Positions 1 to 6,007 of a DNA stretch of 24,731 bases are shown one piece after another. The number at the start of each line of letters is the position of its first letter. Within the stretch, counting starts at the first letter, position 1. The stretch covers positions 1-24,731 of IMG/VR virus record IMGVR_UViG_3300032316_000580; one strand, 5' to 3'. A program made the position numbers and the translations under genes. The DNA is from a virus. The notes under the pieces were generated by a model that saw only the letters and a program-made list of their open reading frames with translations, did not search any database and was not told where the DNA came from.

Positions 1-224
1 ACGGCTCCGGCTCCGGCAGCGGCTACGGCTCCGGCTCCGGCAGCGGCTACGGCTCCGGCTCCGGCAGCGGCTACGGCTCCGGCTTAGGCAGCGGCGACGG
101 CTCCGGCTTAGGCAGCGGCGACGGCTCCGGCTTAGGCTTAGGCAGCGGCTACGGCTCCGGCTTAGGCGACGGCTCCGGCTTAGGCGACGGCTCCGGCTTA
201 GGCGACGGCTCCGGCTCCGGCTAA
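1..224 (+). CDS. 3' end of a gene with a (Gly-X)n repeat tail (partial)
   Basis: Frame 3 is open from the left edge to a TAA at 222-224 and gives 73 residues in which every second residue is Gly. The alternating residues are Ser, Tyr, Asp or Leu, in blocks such as GSGSGSGY, GSGLGSGD and GSGLGD. The other two + frames read Arg/Leu/Gln-rich or Thr/Ala/Pro-rich peptides; the latter stops early at a TAG, so frame 3 is the natural one. The start and any folded domain lie upstream of the window. Such a tail is probably disordered and flexible, but no function can be assigned. The gene ends 147 nt before recT. The coding reading is inferred from the open frame and the stop placed exactly at the end of the repeat array; a non-coding repeat remains possible. 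Confidence 0.5.
   Translation, partial: GSGSGSGYGSGSGSGYGSGSGSGYGSGLGSGDGSGLGSGDGSGLGLGSGYGSGLGDGSGLGDGSGLGDGSGSG
3..218 (+). repeat. GGCNNN hexamer tandem array with 24-nt and 18-nt higher-order units
   Basis: There are 36 consecutive hexamers, each beginning GGC: GGCTCC, GGCAGC, GGCTAC, GGCGAC or GGCTTA. They group into larger units. Three identical 24-mers (TCC,TCC,AGC,TAC after GGC) come first, then two 24-mers with TCC,TTA,AGC,GAC, one 30-mer, and three 18-mers (TCC,TTA,GAC). The nesting indicates growth by slippage or unequal crossing-over. No spacers are present, so it is not a CRISPR array. Confidence 0.9.
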
Positions 225-315
225 CTTCTCGGCGGTTCCGAGCATAAACCCAACCCTACGACGCCGCTGGTGGCGGTGCGAAAATACGCCAGCAACTATT
301 TCCCGAAACGGAAAA

Positions 316-341
316 CCCTCCGGCCAACGACGACCGGAGGG
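316..341 (+). promoter_or_regulatory. Perfect 8-bp inverted repeat in the recT leader
   Basis: CCCTCCGG (316-323) and CCGGAGGG (334-341) form a perfect GC-rich stem around a 10-nt loop, 30 nt before the recT start. On the + strand no T-run follows. On the - strand the stem is followed by TTTTCCGTTT, which resembles a terminator for leftward transcription. The rest of the 225-371 gap shows no clear promoter. Confidence 0.45.
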
Positions 342-371
342 CAACACACGAAACACACACAACGATACAAC

Positions 372-1016
372 ATGGACACCAACGTAAAAACAGAGATCGC
401 GGTCACAGAGACCGCCACCAAAGCACCGATTCAGTTCGGCCAACACGGCGTGCAATTGCAGAGCATCGACGAGGCTTTCCGCTTCGCTCGCGCCGTAGTC
501 GCATCGGGCTGGGCACCGAAGGGGATGGAAAAGCCTGAGTCGGTCATGATCGCCATCCAGTTCGGCATGGAGATCGGGCTGACGCCGATGGCGGCGCTCC
601 AAAACATGGCCGTGATAAACGGTCGCCCGGCAATCTACGGCGACGCGGCGCTGGCACTTGTCCGCTCCAGCGGGCTGCTAGTCTCCTACAAGGAGACCGA
701 GGTCGGCGAGCCAGGCAAGGACACGCACGGCTTCACCGTCACGGTGCAGCGCCGAGGATTCGATGCAGCCTCGGAAACCTTTACAGTGGGCGACGCCAAG
801 GCCGCGAAGCTCTGGGGCAAGGCCGGACCTTGGACCGACTACCCGAAGCGCATGATGAAATTCCGCGCACGCGGTTTTCTTCTCCGCGATCAGTTCGGCG
901 ACATCCTCAAGGGACTGCGCACGGCCGAGGAAGCGCGCGACATGCCGAGCGAGATCAACGTCACGCCGCTTGCCGACAAGCTCGCGTCAGGACTTAGCGA
1001 CGCAATCAACAACTAA
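372..1016 (+). CDS. recT: RecT-family single-strand annealing protein
   Basis: The 214-residue product resembles phage RecT/Redbeta-type annealing proteins, which bind single-stranded DNA and pair complementary strands during phage recombination. The core motif reads MIAIQFGMEIGLTPMAALQN followed by INGRPAIYGDAALALV, the family's typical helix and strand block. The conserved WTDYPKRMMKFRARGFLLRD segment follows near the C-terminus. The ATG at 372 is chosen because the upstream in-frame extension from 270 would translate through the leader hairpin and is low in conserved character. No clear Shine-Dalgarno site is visible; the leader is A/C-rich and ends ACAACATG. The stop overlaps the next start (TAATG). 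The RecE-like nuclease two genes downstream supports a RecE/RecT-type pair. Confidence 0.9.
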   Translation: MDTNVKTEIAVTETATKAPIQFGQHGVQLQSIDEAFRFARAVVASGWAPKGMEKPESVMIAIQFGMEIGLTPMAALQNMAVINGRPAIYGDAALALVRSSGLLVSYKETEVGEPGKDTHGFTVTVQRRGFDAASETFTVGDAKAAKLWGKAGPWTDYPKRMMKFRARGFLLRDQFGDILKGLRTAEEARDMPSEINVTPLADKLASGLSDAINN

Positions 1017-1237
1017 TGACTAAACCACGCGAGAGAACATCAGGAATTCCGACCCGCCGCAAAGACGTGCACGTCGAGATCGCGAAGCCGAAGCGGAGGC
1101 AGGCCGTCGATGAGACGACTTACAGCCGAAACAAAATGGGCATCGCGGTGGACAGTCGCGGGCGATTCATCGGGCGGCGCGACATCGAAAAAGGCGCGGC
1201 ACATTTCTGGGACTCACGAAGGAGCAAAAACACATGA
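1016..1237 (+). CDS. Small basic hypothetical protein
   Basis: This 73-residue, strongly basic protein (many Arg and Lys) starts in a TAATG overlap with recT and ends in an ATGA overlap with the next gene. I do not recognise a family. The C-terminal half has a short segment, GIAVDSRGRFIGRRD, that looks like a small beta-hairpin, and the N-terminus is probably unstructured. Its place between recT and the recE-like gene and its tight coupling suggest an accessory role in recombination or DNA binding, which is inference from position and charge only. Confidence 0.7.
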   Translation: MTKPRERTSGIPTRRKDVHVEIAKPKRRQAVDETTYSRNKMGIAVDSRGRFIGRRDIEKGAAHFWDSRRSKNT

Positions 1238-1530
1238 GCAACGATAACGACACAAAACAGACAGCCATCATCAACGCGGCGACGGAACAATTCCGCGCGC
1301 TGCTCGAAACCAACTTCCGATCGATCGCCAAGGCCGCGCAAGACGGATTCATCGAGGACGAGGACCAGACGGAACCAAAGGCGAAAGCCTCGTTTACCGT
1401 CGAGTGGGACAGCCTCGCGCAAGCGCCGACGGTCGGCGTGAAGATCGCGTGGTCGGTCCGCTTCAAGGACGAGTCAGAGACGGAGATCGATCCGCTGCAA
1501 AGCAAGCTCGGGCTGGAGGAAATCAAATGA
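1234..1530 (+). CDS. Hypothetical protein in the recombination module
   Basis: The 98-residue product is translationally coupled on both sides by ATGA overlaps. AAGGAG at 1219-1224, nine bases before the ATG, supports the start. The first 50 residues look helical, with an acidic stretch (DGFIEDEDQTEP). The second half is beta-rich and alternates hydrophobic and charged residues (FTVEWDSL, VGVKIAWSVRFKDE). I do not recognise the family; small proteins of this kind are often found between recT and recE-type genes in phages, and no function is claimed. Confidence 0.75.
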   Translation: MSNDNDTKQTAIINAATEQFRALLETNFRSIAKAAQDGFIEDEDQTEPKAKASFTVEWDSLAQAPTVGVKIAWSVRFKDESETEIDPLQSKLGLEEIK

Positions 1531-2357
1531 GCGCCGAAACGATCGAACAATACCACGCCAATCCGGCGATCTCGCACTCGAAGCTTGAGTGCTACCGGCG
1601 CAGGCCGGCGCTCTACTTCAAGAAATACGTGGCCCGCACGTTGCCTCAGCCGGAAGAGACCGGCGCGTTTCGACTCGGCAGCGCGGTGCATTGCGCGGTG
1701 CTCGAAGAAAAGGAATTCGCCTCGCGCTACATTCTGCGGCCGGACTGCGACCGGCGCACGAAGGAGGGCAAAATCCAGTTCGCGGAGTTCTCGGCACAGC
1801 ACGCGGACAAGACGCTGCTCGACGCCGACGAGATGGCGCAGGTCGTTGCGATGCGCGAGGCGGTGGCGGCGCATCCGATCGCGTCGCAGTTGCTCTACGA
1901 CGGCCACGCCGAGATGACTTGGCGCAAGGATCAGCCGAACGCACTCGGCGCGCTGCAATGCCGGACGGACTGGTTCAGCTCCTTCGGCTGCGAGGTTACC
2001 AACGGCGAACCCTACGCGCTGGACCTTAAGACGGTCGAGAGTCTCGACAGCGACGCGTTCCGAAACTTCGAGCGTGCCGCGTTCTCCTACGGCTACCACC
2101 GACAGGCGGGCTTTTATCTGCCGCTGATCAACGAGATTTACCAGCGGCCGGTCTCGCGGATGTATTACGTCGCCGTCGAGAAGGTCGAGCCGTTCGGCGT
2201 GGCGGTTTACACGCTGAGCGACGATGCGATTGCGCGAGGGCAGGACGAGAACATCGCGGACCTTGTGCGGCTCAAGCGCAGTCTGGAAATGAACGAGTGG
2301 CCGAACATCGAGCCGACCGTCCATGAGTTGAAACTGCCGGCGTGGTATGCGAAATGA
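1527..2357 (+). CDS. RecE/DUF3799-like PD-(D/E)XK exonuclease
   Basis: The 276-residue product looks like the exonuclease VIII/DUF3799 branch of the PD-(D/E)XK nucleases, which resect double-stranded ends so that a RecT-type protein can load. An N-terminal ISHSKLECYRRRPALYFKKY helix precedes the LGSAVHCAVLE motif (about 50-60). Candidate catalytic residues are Asp148 in QCRTDW and Asp166/Lys168 in ALDLKT. They are followed by YGYHRQAGFY (188-197), the Q-Y motif typical of this fold. The start at 1527 is preferred over longer in-frame options because GGAGG lies at 1515-1519 with seven bases of spacing and the ATGA overlap couples it to the upstream gene. It pairs functionally with recT in this cluster. 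Confidence 0.85.
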   Translation: MSAETIEQYHANPAISHSKLECYRRRPALYFKKYVARTLPQPEETGAFRLGSAVHCAVLEEKEFASRYILRPDCDRRTKEGKIQFAEFSAQHADKTLLDADEMAQVVAMREAVAAHPIASQLLYDGHAEMTWRKDQPNALGALQCRTDWFSSFGCEVTNGEPYALDLKTVESLDSDAFRNFERAAFSYGYHRQAGFYLPLINEIYQRPVSRMYYVAVEKVEPFGVAVYTLSDDAIARGQDENIADLVRLKRSLEMNEWPNIEPTVHELKLPAWYAK

Positions 2358-2521
2358 AAACGAACCTCAAATATAACTGGAGAATCACGCTCGGAGCGCC
2401 GGGTCACTCGATCAGCGCGATCAAGTTCTGCACGCTCGAACAGGCTTTGCTCGCGGCGGACGAACTCGAAACCGAGGTCGAGTGGATCGTGACCAGAATT
2501 TCAATCCACCACGAAATATGA
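2354..2521 (+). CDS. Small hypothetical protein (55 aa)
   Basis: A 55-residue open frame starts in an ATGA overlap with the nuclease gene and ends in another ATGA overlap with the next gene, so it tiles the gap exactly. The sequence has a beta-like N-terminus (LKYNWRITLG), a helical middle rich in Leu, Ala and Glu (TLEQALLAADELETE) and a hydrophobic end. It looks like a compact alpha/beta peptide, but I do not recognise a family. The double overlap is the main support for it being real. Confidence 0.6.
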   Translation: MKTNLKYNWRITLGAPGHSISAIKFCTLEQALLAADELETEVEWIVTRISIHHEI

Positions 2522-2748
2522 ACGACCTCCTAATCCTTTCAGCGGTTTGGCTTCTCGCTATCACGCCATTCTTTTATATCACCGGTTACTTGCTCGGCAA
2601 ACGCCGAGGGCGCGACGAGCAATGGGTCGAGAACTACCTTGCAAACGAACGCAAAGCACAGGCCGGACGGGACAAGCTCGGACGGTTCAAAAAACGAAAG
2701 GCACAATATGGTAAGATCAAAATCCCAGCACCAAAAAACGAATCATGA
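2518..2748 (+). CDS. Small single-pass membrane protein
   Basis: The 76-residue product begins with one clear membrane segment (about residues 3-26: LLILSAVWLLAITPFFYITG, then YLLGKRRGRDE). A highly basic cytoplasmic tail follows, with Lys/Arg clusters including GRFKKRK. The positive charges right after the helix predict an outside N-terminus and inside C-terminus. The ATG at 2518 is chosen over the upstream GTG at 2482 because it gives the ATGA coupling seen across this cluster and leaves the hydrophobic segment at the N-terminus. Its place among recombination genes does not suggest a holin. Function unknown. Confidence 0.65.
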   Translation: MNDLLILSAVWLLAITPFFYITGYLLGKRRGRDEQWVENYLANERKAQAGRDKLGRFKKRKAQYGKIKIPAPKNES

Positions 2749-2923
2749 GATCGACCGGCGGCTGCTCGAAATGCAGTCACCGCGCGAGATCGTCCGAGTC
2801 ATGCGAGGCGCGACGCTCAGCAACGTCCACGCACGGGCGCGGCGGCTCGGACTGGCGCTGCACCGCATCACGCCGGCCGAGCGGGACCATCTCGTCTGGC
2901 TTAGGAAGGGATCGAAGAAATGA
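2708..2923 (+). CDS. Small basic putative helix-turn-helix protein
   Basis: The 71-residue product overlaps the preceding gene by 41 nt and ends in an ATGA overlap with rusA. AAAGG six bases before the ATG supports the start. The segment EIVRVMRGATLSNVHARARR followed by LGL resembles the recognition half of a Myb/GcrA-like helix-turn-helix, where the 'xxxRARRLGL' end is typical. The frame beginning at 2745 is rejected because it is Ser/Arg/Cys-rich without structure and overlaps rusA heavily. DNA binding is inferred from this motif and the high basic content. Confidence 0.6.
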   Translation: MVRSKSQHQKTNHEIDRRLLEMQSPREIVRVMRGATLSNVHARARRLGLALHRITPAERDHLVWLRKGSKK

Positions 2924-3381
2924 ACACCTTCATTTTCGGCGACCCAAAAGGACAGCCGCGGGCGCGAGCTTTCGCTCGGAAGATGGGATCGAAGCACGTC
3001 GCCAGAATGTATGATTCAGACGTGGCCGACGCGTGGAAGCGCGCGGTGGACCTCGGGATCGAGCGCGAGCACAGGGCGCAGCCGATCGTCAGCGATCCGG
3101 TTGGAGCGTTCGAGGTGAAGCTGACGTTCTTTTTCCGCCGGCCGAAGTCGCACTATGGCAAGGGCGGACACGTAAAGGCGAGCGCGCCGGTCTGCCACGT
3201 CTCGAAGCCGGACGCCGACAATCTGGCGAAGCTCGTGCTCGACCGCATTACGCGGGGTGGGCGGATTTGGCGGGACGATTCGCAGGTGGCGAAGCTAAGC
3301 GTGCACAAGTTCTGGGCGATCACCGACGCGCGGATTGGCGTTTATCTCAGCGTGGAGCGATTTGAGGCGAGCGGGGCTTGA
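2920..3381 (+). CDS. rusA: RusA-like Holliday junction resolvase
   Basis: The 153-residue product matches the RusA family of dimeric, metal-dependent nucleases that cut four-way junctions. The acidic catalytic motif is KPDADNLAKLVLD (Asp98 and Asp100), followed by IWRDDSQVAKLSVHK (Asp119/Asp120). The N-terminal strand FIFGDPKGQPRARAF and the central VKLTFFFRRPKSHY are also typical. Length is slightly above the usual 120-140 residues. It starts with ATGA coupling to the upstream gene and has AAGGGA upstream. In context it would resolve recombination or replication intermediates before packaging. Confidence 0.92.
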   Translation: MNTFIFGDPKGQPRARAFARKMGSKHVARMYDSDVADAWKRAVDLGIEREHRAQPIVSDPVGAFEVKLTFFFRRPKSHYGKGGHVKASAPVCHVSKPDADNLAKLVLDRITRGGRIWRDDSQVAKLSVHKFWAITDARIGVYLSVERFEASGA

Positions 3382-3522
3382 CGCGGGGAGCGGATACGAT
3401 AAACAACAACTAGGCCGTAGAAAGCCTAAGATATGGAACCAAAAAATTACATCCGTCAGTCTGCGCGAGGCGTGTTTCATCGCCAATTTCTACCGCGTGG
3501 GCTGGCGGATGTTTTTTGATTT
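3382..3522 (+). other. Gap between rusA and the initiator gene; possible mini-ORF 3433-3519
   Basis: This 141-nt gap is visibly more A/T-rich than its neighbours. It holds a weak 5-bp hairpin (TAGGC/GCCTA around 3411-3428) and a 28-codon ATG frame at 3433-3519 that begins MEPKNYIRQS. A competing frame ends at 3526 in an ATGA overlap with the next ATG, but its start would lie inside rusA. Neither frame shows a recognised motif. The A/T content and the lack of coupling here suggest a promoter or leader for the replication genes, but no convincing -35/-10 pair is seen. Confidence 0.3.
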
Positions 3523-4230
3523 ATGAGTAAACGATTTACAGAAACAACTAAATGGTCCGACCCTTGGTTCCGTTCGCTATCGACGCGTCAGAAGGCGCTT
3601 TGGCAATGGATGCTCGACAACTGCGATTGCGCCGGAGTGCTCGGCGAGATCGACTGGGGGCTGGTCTCATTCCAGATCGGCGAGACGTGCGGCGAGAACG
3701 ACATGAGCGCCTTCGCTGGGCGGGTTGAACCGTGCGGCAAGGGCTGGTGGGTGACGAAGTTCGTCGTGTTCCAAGTCGGCTACGTTGAGGCGGAAACGCT
3801 ATCGAAACCGCATCGAGGTGTTTTGAAAGCGTTGGCCAAGGCTTCGATTCCGTTGGATAAAGCAATGCAAAGCCTTTCCAAACCCTTACCAAAGGGTTTC
3901 CAAACCCTTAAGGATAAGGATAAGGATAAGGATAAGGATAAGGAGATCGTGTTGCCGGAAAAACTGAATACGCCAGAATTCGCCGACGCATGGAAAGACT
4001 GGGTTGCCTACCGCAAGGAACGCGGCCAGACGCTCAAGCCAACGACGATCAAAGCGCAGCTCGCCAAGATGCAGGACTGGGGCGCGTCCGATGCCGTCGC
4101 AGCGATCCGGCAAAGCATCATGAACGGCTGGCAAGGCATCTTCGAGCCTCGCAGCAACGGCCAGCCGAAGAAACCGGGCGGAACATCAACCTACGAACTG
4201 GAGGCACGCGCACATGGTTACACGCTCTGA
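3523..4230 (+). CDS. Phage replication initiator-like protein
   Basis: The 235-residue product has the layout of phage replisome organisers. A winged-helix-like N-terminal region (about 10-115: WSDPWFRSLSTRQKALWQWM, LDNCDCAGVLGEIDW) is followed by a Lys-Asp repeat linker (130-141). A C-terminal helical domain (about 150-208) carries FADAWKDWVAYRKERGQ and AIRQSIMNGWQGIFEP, typical of initiator C-terminal modules that contact the helicase loader. It lies directly before a DnaC-like ATPase gene and overlaps it by 17 nt, the usual initiator-loader order. No Shine-Dalgarno site is seen. The linker-coding DNA contains iteron-like repeats that may be the origin. Alternative: an O-like or DnaD-like protein; the exact subfamily is not clear. 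Confidence 0.75.
   Translation: MSKRFTETTKWSDPWFRSLSTRQKALWQWMLDNCDCAGVLGEIDWGLVSFQIGETCGENDMSAFAGRVEPCGKGWWVTKFVVFQVGYVEAETLSKPHRGVLKALAKASIPLDKAMQSLSKPLPKGFQTLKDKDKDKDKDKEIVLPEKLNTPEFADAWKDWVAYRKERGQTLKPTTIKAQLAKMQDWGASDAVAAIRQSIMNGWQGIFEPRSNGQPKKPGGTSTYELEARAHGYTL
3875..3944 (+). repeat. Iteron-like direct repeats, dyad and TAAGGA array (candidate origin)
   Basis: Two perfect 14-nt direct repeats TTTCCAAACCCTTA lie at 3875-3888 and 3897-3910, 22 nt apart. Between them AAACCCTT (3880-3887) and AAGGGTTT (3892-3899) form a perfect 8-bp inverted repeat around ACCA. Six TAAGGA hexamers follow at 3909-3944. The block codes for the linker between the two domains of the initiator. Lambda's origin, by known precedent, also consists of iterons inside the initiator gene O. 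Origin function here is inference. Confidence 0.5.
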
Positions 4231-5086
4231 AACGCCATTTGGCGAGATGCAGGCTCGCAACGTCGCCCGTCTGACCGGGCTGAAGTGCGAGTTCAACCCG
4301 GCCGCTCGCACACGCTGGGAGACCCGGCTTGCAAACACCTGGGGCGCGGGAACCCGCGAAGAGTGGGAATTCGGTCAACCCGTCTGCCGAGGCTGCGCTC
4401 AGCATCTCGACGCGACGCCGACGCAGCACGAGCTGCTCGGGTCGGTCGTCACGCTGCCCGTCTCGGTCTGCGATGACTGCATGGAACTGGTCCAAATTCA
4501 CTACGATGGCGCGGCGCACGAGCAAATGGCGACGAGCGCGACACCGAAGTGGGATGAGGTTTGCCCGGCCAAGCTCCGCGAGGCGATCTTTGGCGCTTTG
4601 CCGGCCAACGTGGACAGGGCGGCGTTCGAGCGAGTCAAGGCGTGGCGTCCGAGCAACGGCAAAGGCATCGCGATGAAAGGGCCAAGCGGCAGCGGCAAAA
4701 CGACGGCTTACTGGGCGCTTGCGCGGGAGCTTGAGCGCGAGGGACGCGCACCGGTCACGCTCAACGCGGTCGAGCTAGGCCGGATTCTGAGCAAGGCGGC
4801 ACGCGACATCGAGCAGGTCGAATGGCTCTGCGGCTGCTCGGTGCTCATGATTGACGACCTCGGGAAGGAGAAGAGCACGCCGGCGATGGCTGCGCTGCTC
4901 TGGGAAGTGCTAGACAAGCGCTACGGGCGCGGCTTGCCGGTCGTGCTCTCGACGCGGTTCACTGGCGCGGAACTGCGCGGACGATTCGGCGAGGAGTGCT
5001 TGGGCGATGACATCCTGCGGCGGCTGAACGAGCTTTGCTCGGCCGTGATTTTCCGACTGCCGGAGCAGATCGCAACGCGTTCGTGA
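4214..5086 (+). CDS. DnaC-like helicase loader ATPase with N-terminal Cys motifs
   Basis: The 290-residue product has an AAA+ ATPase core. Walker A is GPSGSGKTT (156-164), Walker B is VLMIDDLGK (210-218), a sensor-1-like LSTRFT lies at 245-250, and a C-terminal LGDDILRRLNELC carries candidate arginine-finger residues. Ahead of it, Cys58/Cys61 (CRGC) and Cys86/Cys89 (CDDC) form a likely zinc-binding site, as in DnaC-type loaders that use a Cys cluster to touch single-stranded DNA or helicase. GGAGG at 4200-4204, nine bases before the ATG, fixes the start. It overlaps the initiator gene. No phage helicase is visible in the window, so it probably recruits the host replicative helicase. Confidence 0.85.
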   Translation: MVTRSETPFGEMQARNVARLTGLKCEFNPAARTRWETRLANTWGAGTREEWEFGQPVCRGCAQHLDATPTQHELLGSVVTLPVSVCDDCMELVQIHYDGAAHEQMATSATPKWDEVCPAKLREAIFGALPANVDRAAFERVKAWRPSNGKGIAMKGPSGSGKTTAYWALARELEREGRAPVTLNAVELGRILSKAARDIEQVEWLCGCSVLMIDDLGKEKSTPAMAALLWEVLDKRYGRGLPVVLSTRFTGAELRGRFGEECLGDDILRRLNELCSAVIFRLPEQIATRS

Positions 5087-5127
5087 TTGACTCGCAGCGC
5101 AATCCGTTAAAAGCGATGGGGCAACAC

Positions 5128-5400
5128 ATGACGACGACACAAAAACACGACCAAGATCAGGGAGAACTTGAGGCTCTGCGCTTCTCTGCAAGGGCGGCGC
5201 GAGCCATTACGACGCTTGAGATGCAGCGCAAGACCATAACTCGGGAATACGGTGAACGCATCAAAAAGATTCGGGCGCTGATTCTCATTCTGCAACAGCG
5301 CGAGAGCATCGGTCAGCTCGGCATCGACGGCATCAACGCAGTCGAGATTTCGCCGGAGCTTCGAAAGCTGATTCACAACCCGGTCGGTGACCTGACGTGA
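5128..5400 (+). CDS. Small helical hypothetical protein
   Basis: The 90-residue product is predicted to be mainly helical, with a likely coiled coil (about 15-65: ELEALRFSARAARAITTLEM, then QRKTITREYGERIKKIRALI). A short conserved-looking C-terminal end follows (VEISPELRKLI). The ATG at 5128 is preferred over the one at 5116 because GGGG at 5118-5121 has six bases of spacing and the CACATG context matches many other starts here. It ends in a GTGA overlap with the next gene. I do not recognise the family; position suggests a replication accessory role, but nothing in the sequence proves it. Confidence 0.65.
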   Translation: MTTTQKHDQDQGELEALRFSARAARAITTLEMQRKTITREYGERIKKIRALILILQQRESIGQLGIDGINAVEISPELRKLIHNPVGDLT

Positions 5401-5807
5401 TTACGGCGACATACGACCGCGCTGCGACCTTCGATGCGTCTTACGACGGCGCACGGTCGGATGCGGGTCGGTTATCGGCTGAGATCATGGAGCGGCTCGT
5501 TGAGCTGCACGAGCTGCGGATGACGAGTGCGGCCGACCTATGCCGCAGGCTGGGCACGCTGGCAGACCTTTCGCCGACGATGTTTCTCGTCACGCTGCGG
5601 CTGGGGTCGGGCGATGTGTCGGCGGTCAGGCAGTCGTTCGGCGAGATGGCGGCGAAGACGGGGCGAACACGTCAGGCGCTGCATTACGAATGGGCGCACG
5701 AGATCGAGCGGGTCAGGCTGGTGTTCCCGGCGTTGGCGCAGCTGATGACCGATTACAGGCAGGCGACCGACGAGGCGGACAAGCCGGAACGGGAGGCGGG
5801 GACGTGA
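5397..5807 (+). CDS. Putative helix-turn-helix protein at the end of the replication module
   Basis: The 136-residue product starts at a GTG overlapping the previous stop (GTGA). Residues about 78-104 (RQSFGEMAAKTGRTRQALHY and on to EWAHEI) resemble a sigma-region-4 or terminase-type helix-turn-helix. Two helical stretches precede it (LSAEIMERLVELHELRMTSA). It is the last confident gene before a 200-nt structured non-coding region and the modification/packaging genes, so a role in controlling later transcription is an attractive but unproven idea. Family not recognised. Confidence 0.65.
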   Translation: MITATYDRAATFDASYDGARSDAGRLSAEIMERLVELHELRMTSAADLCRRLGTLADLSPTMFLVTLRLGSGDVSAVRQSFGEMAAKTGRTRQALHYEWAHEIERVRLVFPALAQLMTDYRQATDEADKPEREAGT

Positions 5808-5923
5808 AAACGGGGTTTGCAGCGTTCTTCGGATGCCTCGCCAAACGCCGTTCTGTGCGATTTAAGGCGATTTGGCGGCTTTTGAGGGTCAAGACACAGG
5901 GGGAGGGGGCGCGGGGGAGGTAG
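5804..5923 (+). CDS. Possible 39-aa basic peptide in the leader region
   Basis: A GTG at 5804 overlaps the previous stop in GTGA fashion and opens 39 codons ending TAG at 5921-5923. The peptide is very basic (about ten Arg/Lys, for example LAKRRSVRFKAIWRLLRVK). The DNA also forms a hairpin and G-runs, so the frame may be accidental. The coupling is the only positive support. Confidence 0.3.
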   Translation: MKTGFAAFFGCLAKRRSVRFKAIWRLLRVKTQGEGARGR

Positions 5924-6007
5924 AAGACTTCTAGGGTTAGGGGCGGGTCGCGGGTTAAGCGACCTAGCGCAAAAAAACCCATTTCGTTTTTTGAGCCATA
6001 TTGACAC
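5808..6007 (+). promoter_or_regulatory. Structured intergenic region with hairpins, G-runs and operator-like dyads
   Basis: This 200-nt region without a confident gene holds several elements. First, an imperfect hairpin pairs CGCCAAACGCC (5839-5849) with GGCGATTTGGCG (5866-5877). Second, three G5 runs lie at 5899-5917. Third, a dyad TAGAAG-A-CTTCTA lies at 5921-5933. Fourth, G-runs at 5934-5936, 5940-5943, 5945-5947 and 5952-5954 fit a four-tract quadruplex motif. Fifth, a 6-bp stem GGTCGC/GCGACC lies at 5946-5964. Sixth, an A-tract/T-tract dyad CAAAAAA/TTTTTTG lies at 5970-5993. It divides the replication genes from the modification and packaging genes, so transcription control is likely; no standard -35/-10 pair is seen. 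Confidence 0.5.

Noticed and set aside
1-224. CRISPR-like array
   Set aside because: The hexamers are contiguous, with no unique spacers.
1167-2324. Long - strand open frame (385 codons) opposite the RecE-like gene
   Set aside because: It is the antisense of a well-supported nuclease; GC-rich codon bias opens such shadow frames, and the product has no recognisable motif.
2745-3014. Alternative + frame overlapping rusA
   Set aside because: Ser/Arg/Cys-rich product without structure, large overlap with rusA; the 2708-2923 frame has a better start and coupling.
5946-5964. Hairpin as a rho-independent terminator
   Set aside because: It is followed by an A-run on the + strand rather than a T-run.
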